This document shows, one piece after another, positions 13,780 to 18,181 of a stretch of DNA of 18,181 nt (within the stretch, counting starts at the first letter, position 1; each line of letters starts with the position of its first letter). Below the pieces are notes generated by a model, which saw only the letters and a list, made by a program, of their open reading frames with translations, was not told the origin of the DNA and made no database searches. The position numbers and the translations under genes are program-made. The stretch is from the NCBI GenBank assembly GCA_031269405.1, contig JAISZE010000118.1, positions 1-18,181 of the forward strand, given 5' to 3'. Source of the DNA: Treponema sp. (GTDB lineage: Bacteria; Spirochaetota; Spirochaetia; Treponematales; Breznakiellaceae).

Positions 13780-16505
13780 TCGCCCTGGGGATTTTTGCGG
13801 GGCCTGCCGCGTTTCCGTTTGGTATTCTGCCCTTCAGGCAGGCCGGATTTTGAAACAGGCTTCCCAGCCTTCCCGGTAAGGCCGCTCTCTACAGCCCAAT
13901 CGTAAATCAATTGTTTAAGGCCGTCCTTAACCAGCCGCAGGGGTTTGCCGCATACAGGGCAGGCAAAACGGCCTGAAGGATCTATATGGTTTTTGGCGCA
14001 GCCTATGCACCAGGTTTTACCACATTCGGCGCAGGAACCCGCCGGGAGGTTTTCAGGAGGCATAGCGAAAAGGCGTATTCCCTGCGCCGCAGGCGGGTTT
14101 TTCAGGATCTTCCAACTCCGGCTGCAGGAAGCGCAGGGAACAGTAGTGTACCTGCGTTCATCCAGCCGGGCCCTCAATTCCTCTCGTCTTGCAGCGGCCT
14201 CTTTGTTGAGATCCAGTTCGTCCAACCGGGCAAGGCAGTCCCAGGCTTCCTTCTCTTTTCCCAGGTTGATGAGTACCCAGCCTAGAGAAAAAAGGGACGG
14301 GACATGACGGCTCTCCATCTCCAGGGCCTGATTGCACGCAGTTTCGGCTCTGCTAAACTCTCCTTTCTTTGAAGCCACATAGCTGATAAGTTCCAGTACC
14401 GCGGGACTGGGGGCAATGCTGTGCGCATGGGCCAAAACAGAATCGGCCTCGCCGTAAAGGCCCAGTTCAATAAGGCACGAAGCGCGGTTGATAAGGTACT
14501 CGACAGAATCAGGAGCCGCTTCGAGAGCCTTCCGGTAGTATACATCAGCCTCCTCATACCGCCCGGCCCTGACCAGGAGGTTCCCGGCGCAGTTCGCCAT
14601 CATGCCCTCAGGGTCATCAGCCTTATCCGCTGCCAGGAGCTTCAAGGCCTCGCCGGTCTCTCCCTTGAGGCTCAAGAGCTCCGCCCGGTTAACCCTGATA
14701 GCCGGCGCGTCTCCCAGGGCGGACGCGGCGTTATCAAGGTAGCCCCCGGCGGATTCCAGATCGCCTTTTCTCAGGCAGAGCTGGGCGGCGAAATTGTTGA
14801 TCCAGCCGCCGCAGGGATCCAGAGCCAGGGCGGCTTCAAGGTCCGCCCGAAGAGCGCTTTCATCGGGATCATTGTTCAGGAGGAAACGATTTTCCGCAAG
14901 CTTGAAACGGAAAAGAGGGTAATCCTTTTCAAGAGAAGCCGCTTCCTCCAAAAGGGGCAAAGCCTCCGCCCGTTTCCCTTCCCGTATAAGCAGAAGCGCC
15001 TGGAGGTAGAGGATAGCCGCATCCTTAGGCGTCCGGGAACGTTTCTTCTTTCTCAGTGCCTCGGCTTTCCCGAATTCCCCGGCTGCCATCTTCCAGTCCT
15101 CAATACCGAAGGCCCATTTCCCTGCAAGGCCGTGGGCTTCCCGGCTGTCTTCCCCAAGGGAAAGGAGTTTGGGAACCAGAAGGCCAAGATCATCGTAATT
15201 ATCTGCCCGCAAAAAAGCCCGGCCTGCGGCGAGAAAACGGCTCAGGGCTTCCTTTTTTTTACCCAGCACTTCATAGACATTAGCGGCGTTTTTCGCCAAA
15301 AGGCCGTTTTCGTTGTCCAGTTCAAAGGCCCTGTCATAGGCCGCCGCGGCATGCTTGTATTCCTTGAGACTCCAGTACGCATGACCCTGGAAATTGATAA
15401 GCACCGGATCATCCGCACGGAGCTTTACGGCTTCGACGCAGTAATCCCTGAGTTCTTGGTAACGCTCCCCGGCGTACAGGATCTTAGCCATCTCGGTAAC
15501 CGCTTCCTTTCCTTCAGGACTATCCACATCGGATTGAAAACACCGGCTGATATACTGTTCCGCCTCGGAAGCGAGGCCGAGCTGCTGTGCAAGGCGGCCT
15601 GCCAGGAGCAGTTCCTTCTGCCGCGGTTGATAGCCCGGCGCATCCCAGGCCTTGCGAAGCTCCAGCATAGCGGCTTTATGCTGGTTCATAGCGGTAAACG
15701 TTTCCGCCAGCCTGAACCGGCACCGGGGATCGATATCAGGGCTCGCGCTCCACTTTTCGTAAAGAGCCGCCGCTTCGATGACGCGCGAATCCACCGTAAG
15801 GGACTCTAGGAATGTTTCGGCAGTATAGAAACTGGCGCTGCTTTCCGGTATAGGGGAAAAAAGAAGGGATGACAGACGGGCGTCGTCCAGGGAATGACCC
15901 GAAGGATCATAGGAAGCAGCGGCAAAACAGAGGCTTCCCTCGAAAATGGTGGAGTCGTTTATCTCCGCAACCCAGCGGCCCCGGATAAGGAGGACAATAT
16001 GGCTGCCATAGGCTATGACGGTAAAATCCACAGCGTGGCTTGCGGCGATTTCCGCAGCCGCCTGATCCGGCAGTTCCGTCCAGCCGATAAGGGGAAGGGG
16101 CATACCGTTCCTGAGCACATCCAGCCTGAAGTAGCCTTTGTTTGAAATCAGGAAGGAATAGTAGGTTTTATCATCAACCATACGGAACAGGATTCCTGCC
16201 GCCGCATAACCGCCGTGGGCGTCCACCCGCACCCGGGCGTCTATTATCTGATCCCTGTAGCGGCAGAGCGGAGCCTCTACCCAGGCTATACACCTGGTTT
16301 TCTTTATCCCCAGGGAAAGACAGCGCCTGGAACCGAATTTCTGGAGATTGGCATCATAAGAGGATTCTGATTTAATATCAAACCGGGCGTGTTTCGGTTT
16401 ACTGAAATCCGCTGTCCACAATTCTTCCGCAATCTCATCAGCCCCTGCTTTGGGTTTGAAAATGAGATTACGGACAGACAGCAGTTTTCTGAGAAACCGG
16501 GGCAT
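13773..16505 (-). CDS. large TPR protein with lectin-like N-terminus, Cys-rich module and AT-hook tail
   Basis: The 910-residue protein has no signal peptide. Residues about 25-210 look like a beta-sandwich of the LamG/DUF1080 type (DARVRVDAHGGYAAAGILFRM, YYSFLISNKGYFRLDVLRNG). Residues about 240-780 are tetratricopeptide repeats, visible in runs such as NFQGHAYWSLKEYKHAAAAYDRAFELD-type units, implying a protein-binding solenoid. After about residue 790 come cysteine pairs (CASC, CAEC, CIGC, CPVC), which suggest one or two zinc ribbons. The extreme C-terminus has KRGRPRKNP, a classic AT-hook. It probably scaffolds a complex and may touch DNA; the function is unknown. It is divergent from the solute-binding protein gene (42 bp apart) with only a weak GGGG ribosome site. 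The domain reading is good, the role open. Confidence 0.82.
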   Translation of the reverse strand: MPRFLRKLLSVRNLIFKPKAGADEIAEELWTADFSKPKHARFDIKSESSYDANLQKFGSRRCLSLGIKKTRCIAWVEAPLCRYRDQIIDARVRVDAHGGYAAAGILFRMVDDKTYYSFLISNKGYFRLDVLRNGMPLPLIGWTELPDQAAAEIAASHAVDFTVIAYGSHIVLLIRGRWVAEINDSTIFEGSLCFAAASYDPSGHSLDDARLSSLLFSPIPESSASFYTAETFLESLTVDSRVIEAAALYEKWSASPDIDPRCRFRLAETFTAMNQHKAAMLELRKAWDAPGYQPRQKELLLAGRLAQQLGLASEAEQYISRCFQSDVDSPEGKEAVTEMAKILYAGERYQELRDYCVEAVKLRADDPVLINFQGHAYWSLKEYKHAAAAYDRAFELDNENGLLAKNAANVYEVLGKKKEALSRFLAAGRAFLRADNYDDLGLLVPKLLSLGEDSREAHGLAGKWAFGIEDWKMAAGEFGKAEALRKKKRSRTPKDAAILYLQALLLIREGKRAEALPLLEEAASLEKDYPLFRFKLAENRFLLNNDPDESALRADLEAALALDPCGGWINNFAAQLCLRKGDLESAGGYLDNAASALGDAPAIRVNRAELLSLKGETGEALKLLAADKADDPEGMMANCAGNLLVRAGRYEEADVYYRKALEAAPDSVEYLINRASCLIELGLYGEADSVLAHAHSIAPSPAVLELISYVASKKGEFSRAETACNQALEMESRHVPSLFSLGWVLINLGKEKEAWDCLARLDELDLNKEAAARREELRARLDERRYTTVPCASCSRSWKILKNPPAAQGIRLFAMPPENLPAGSCAECGKTWCIGCAKNHIDPSGRFACPVCGKPLRLVKDGLKQLIYDWAVESGLTGKAGKPVSKSGLPEGQNTKRKRGRPRKNPQGDQ

Positions 16506-16547
16506 ACCAATATGTACCCCAAAAACGTCAAAAAGTCGAGGTCGTTG

Positions 16548-17747
16548 ATGAAGAGCTTCCTTTCAAACATTGCCGCCGCAGCGTTGTCCAAACTGAAATC
16601 ACCGGCATGGCTTGGCACCCAGGCCGACAAGTTCCTCATCATTCTGGCGCTGATTGTGCTGGCTCTGGGACTTTTCCGTTATCGCGGAAAACAGGCCGCA
16701 GCCGAAACCGCTGCGCCCACCCTTGTCTTTACCCAGTGGTGGCAGAACGAACTTGACGCAGGGACCCTGGAAAAGATTATCGAGGAGTTCGAAGCCCTGC
16801 ACCAGGATATAAAGATAACCCTTGATACACGGCCTTACGAAGAAATCCGGGAGCTGCTGTCCGGGCGCACCCTTCTGGAAAGCGGCGAAGAACCTGGCGC
16901 GGAGCTTCCAGGCGACATCCTGGCCCTGGATCCCCTGTGGTTCCCGGAACTGGCCGGCAAGGGGATCCTCGATTCCAGGGAACCCCTTTTTCTCCTCAGC
17001 TTTTTTTATCCTCTCTTTTACAATATTGACATGCTGAAAGAAGCAGGTTTTAACTCTCCCCCTAAGACCTGGAGTGAATTTCTGGCTTTCACGAAAGCGG
17101 TTACGGATCCTTCCGGGGGCCGTTACGGAATAGCCTTTGCAGGCCGCAACCCCCAGGGCGCCTGCCGGGACCTGCGTTCCTGGATTTTGGCTTCAGGCGC
17201 CCTTACAACAAACGCTGAAGAGCCGGGCCTTGCGGCGAAACCCGTTGAGAAGGTTCTGGAATTTCTTGAAACCCTGGGAAAGGAAAAGGTTATCCACCCC
17301 GGAAGCCGCTTTATGAATGAAGACGAAAAACGGGACGCTTTTACCAGCGGCAAAGCCGCCTTTATGATTTGCCCAATCCAGGAAATTGAGGCCTTACGGC
17401 GGAACATGGAGGGGGGCTTCGGGTTTACCGCTCTTCCTGTTCCTGACGGCTATGCCGGGAAGCCCGTGTTCAGCGCTTCTTCCTGGAGCCTCGGCTTATA
17501 CGATGGAAGCGGCTATCCTGAAGAAGCAGGGATCTTTATGGATTTTCTTGCTGAAAAAGCCCCGGTTTTGGCGGAAAAACTCCACGCCGTCCCAGGAGCC
17601 GCCAGCAACCCTCCGTCTTTGACCCTTGCGGACCCTTTCTATTCAAAAGCCTGGGATCTCTACACCGCCGGAGATCTTATCCGGGAATCCCCGGCTCTTG
17701 AGGGGGAAATTACGGCGCTGCTTGACTTTTTCTTCCAGGTACTTTAG
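16548..17747 (+). CDS. membrane-anchored ABC-type sugar solute-binding protein
   Basis: The 399-residue protein has an N-terminal hydrophobic anchor, FLIILALIVLALGLF (about residues 28-42). A type 1 extracellular solute-binding domain follows: LVFTQWWQNELDAGTLEKIIEEF, IPx-like YNIDMLKEAGFNSPPKTWSEF, AFTSGKAAFMIC and a GFGFTALPVPDG hinge region. It should hold a sugar or oligosaccharide at the outer face for an ABC importer. There is no lipobox cysteine after the hydrophobic segment, so it is membrane-anchored by an uncleaved helix or cleaved by signal peptidase I. No permease or ATPase gene lies in the window. The frame is open upstream, but ATG 16548 has GAGG six bases before it and is preferred. 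It is divergent from the TPR gene. Confidence 0.85.
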   Translation: MKSFLSNIAAAALSKLKSPAWLGTQADKFLIILALIVLALGLFRYRGKQAAAETAAPTLVFTQWWQNELDAGTLEKIIEEFEALHQDIKITLDTRPYEEIRELLSGRTLLESGEEPGAELPGDILALDPLWFPELAGKGILDSREPLFLLSFFYPLFYNIDMLKEAGFNSPPKTWSEFLAFTKAVTDPSGGRYGIAFAGRNPQGACRDLRSWILASGALTTNAEEPGLAAKPVEKVLEFLETLGKEKVIHPGSRFMNEDEKRDAFTSGKAAFMICPIQEIEALRRNMEGGFGFTALPVPDGYAGKPVFSASSWSLGLYDGSGYPEEAGIFMDFLAEKAPVLAEKLHAVPGAASNPPSLTLADPFYSKAWDLYTAGDLIRESPALEGEITALLDFFFQVL

Positions 17748-17795
17748 ATGATGAGCGGTTTGGGGAGAAAATTCGGCCCTATCGAAGGCTAAATT

Positions 17796-17812
17796 TTACC
17801 CGTAATTACCCG
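17796..17812 (+). repeat. two direct TTACCCG repeats with 10-bp period
   Basis: TTACCCG occurs at 17796-17802 and again at 17806-17812, one helical turn apart, just downstream of the solute-binding protein gene. Such spacing is typical of tandem protein-binding half-sites, but the repeats are short. Confidence 0.35.
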
Positions 17813-17821
17813 CTTATCTCT

Positions 17822-17948
17822 CCTGGAGCGGGGGAGAGGCCTGTAGAGTCTGCCTGGGCTATGGAAATACTTGACATCAGTGTCAAGTATTTCATACATT
17901 ACGGGGGGAATACCAAATATTTTTCATAGAATCTCCCCCCGCTCCAGG
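17822..17948. repeat. nested inverted-repeat element (MITE-like or structured RNA)
   Basis: The ends, CCTGGAGCGGGGGAGA (17822-17837) and the complementary 17932-17948, form a 16/17-bp terminal inverted repeat that differs by one G/C. Inside is a perfect 13-bp hairpin (17864-17876 / 17881-17893) with a four-base loop; it extends to 16 bp if one G is bulged. No coding frame lies within. No target-site duplication is obvious. It may be a small non-autonomous transposable element, a strong RNA structure ending the upstream transcript, or a regulatory element. Confidence 0.6.
17864..17893. promoter_or_regulatory. perfect dyad with two TTGACA boxes
   Basis: The arms are GAAATACTTGACA and its exact complement around TCAG. 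Each arm holds a TTGACA. On the plus strand the first TTGACA (17871-17876) has TACATT (17895-17900) 18 bp further on, a plausible weak promoter. The dyad itself could be a dimeric repressor operator. No binding protein can be named from the sequence. Confidence 0.4.
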
Positions 17949-17969
17949 GGTTCACGAAGGGGTTAAACC

Positions 17970-18025
17970 TTTTTTTTTGGTTTTTGTATTTTTTTTGAAA
18001 AAAAACGGCGAAATTTGAAAAAAAA
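17970..18025 (+). promoter_or_regulatory. A/T-tract block, likely UP element and curved DNA
   Basis: The block holds T9 (17970-17978), T8-G-A8 (17989-18005), AAATTT (18011-18016) and A8 (18018-18025). The last tract ends three bases before the -35 at 18029, that is about -46 to -39 from the expected start, where the RNA polymerase alpha subunit binds UP elements. The T9 run can also serve as the release site for transcripts arriving through the inverted repeats. Confidence 0.55.
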
Positions 18026-18028
18026 CAC

Positions 18029-18057
18029 TTGACTAATAAATCATCCTATGGTACAAT
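18029..18057 (+). promoter_or_regulatory. strong sigma-70 promoter of the right-edge gene
   Basis: TTGACT (18029-18034) and TACAAT (18052-18057) are spaced exactly 17 bp apart, with A-tracts directly upstream. The start would be near 18064, leaving a leader of about 96 nt before ATG 18160. Confidence 0.75.
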
Positions 18058-18063
18058 CTTAAG

Positions 18064-18159
18064 AAGAGTTCCCTGGAAGCCCTGGTTTTCGGGTAACCCT
18101 GATGAATCCGGTTAGGATTAGCCGGTATAAACTTGACGCAAGGGGGGTATAATTGCTTA
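18064..18159 (+). promoter_or_regulatory. structured 5' leader of unknown function
   Basis: The leader between the promoter and the edge gene contains a small GGTT/AACC hairpin (around 18083-18097) and a better one, CCGGTTA/TAGCCGG, around a GGAT loop (about 18108-18125). It ends with AAGGGGGG, about 11 bases before the ATG. No known riboswitch consensus was recognised. Confidence 0.35.
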
Positions 18160-18181
18160 TGAACGCCGCTTTTGTAGTGAT
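18160..18181 (+). CDS. start of a gene cut by the window edge
   Basis: ATG at 18160 opens MNAAFVV and runs off the window after seven codons. AAGGGGGG upstream (about 11 bases away) and the strong promoter at 18029-18057 support a real start. The product cannot be identified from so few residues. Confidence 0.55.

Noticed and set aside
14421..15809. 462-codon plus-strand open frame opposite the TPR gene
   Set aside because: Its composition is that of an antisense shadow; the opposite strand has clear TPR repeats and cysteine motifs.
18132..18153. TTGACG and TATAAT close to the edge gene start
   Set aside because: The hexamers are only 9 bp apart, so they cannot form one sigma-70 promoter.

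Overview
The window looks like chromosomal DNA of a spirochaete, most likely a GC-rich (termite-gut-like) Treponema. This is inferred from protein style: an FtsK/SpoIIIE translocase with an acidic linker, a large cytoplasmic TPR protein, a Na/Pi symporter with a PhoU tail, UroD-like methyltransferase paralogues, and an initiator tRNA without encoded CCA. No rRNA, phage gene, intact transposase or CRISPR array is visible.

Layout. (1) 1-738: a possible tail of an upstream gene, then a nitroreductase behind a near-consensus sigma-70 promoter. (2) About 780-1600: a gene graveyard, with three fragments of unrelated genes fused end to end (Gfo/Idh/MocA oxidoreductase-like, LipO-type solute-binding protein, and an uncharacterised C-terminal domain). 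(3) 1651-6010, minus strand: a four-gene row of radical SAM protein, UroD-like protein, second UroD-like protein and class C beta-lactamase-like hydrolase. It has an internal extended -10 promoter and an intergenic palindrome. This is the best candidate for an undescribed pathway. (4) 6076-8412, minus: ftsK; a GTG start at 8412 fits better than longer starts. (5) 8684-12240: Na/Pi cotransporter, convergent MBL-fold hydrolase, and a divergent membrane protein that appears to start at CTG. (6) 12319-13142: bidirectional terminator, initiator tRNA-Met, and a PrsW-type membrane protease whose stop codon overlaps the tRNA promoter. (7) 13189-17747: shikimate-kinase-like protein, a 910-residue TPR protein with a lectin-like N-terminus, zinc-ribbon-like cysteines and an AT-hook tail, and a divergent membrane-anchored sugar-type solute-binding protein. 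(8) 17748-18159: a non-coding stretch with nested inverted repeats, A/T tracts, a strong promoter and a structured leader before a gene cut by the window edge.

How the genes work together: apart from the radical SAM/UroD/hydrolase row, most genes are single transcription units in divergent or convergent pairs. Intergenic distances are very short (3-46 bp, or overlapping by 7 bp). Three minus-strand genes (6010, 11053, 13142) have little or no Shine-Dalgarno and a -10-like hexamer within about 10-20 bp of the start codon, which raises the possibility of leaderless or very short-leader transcripts.
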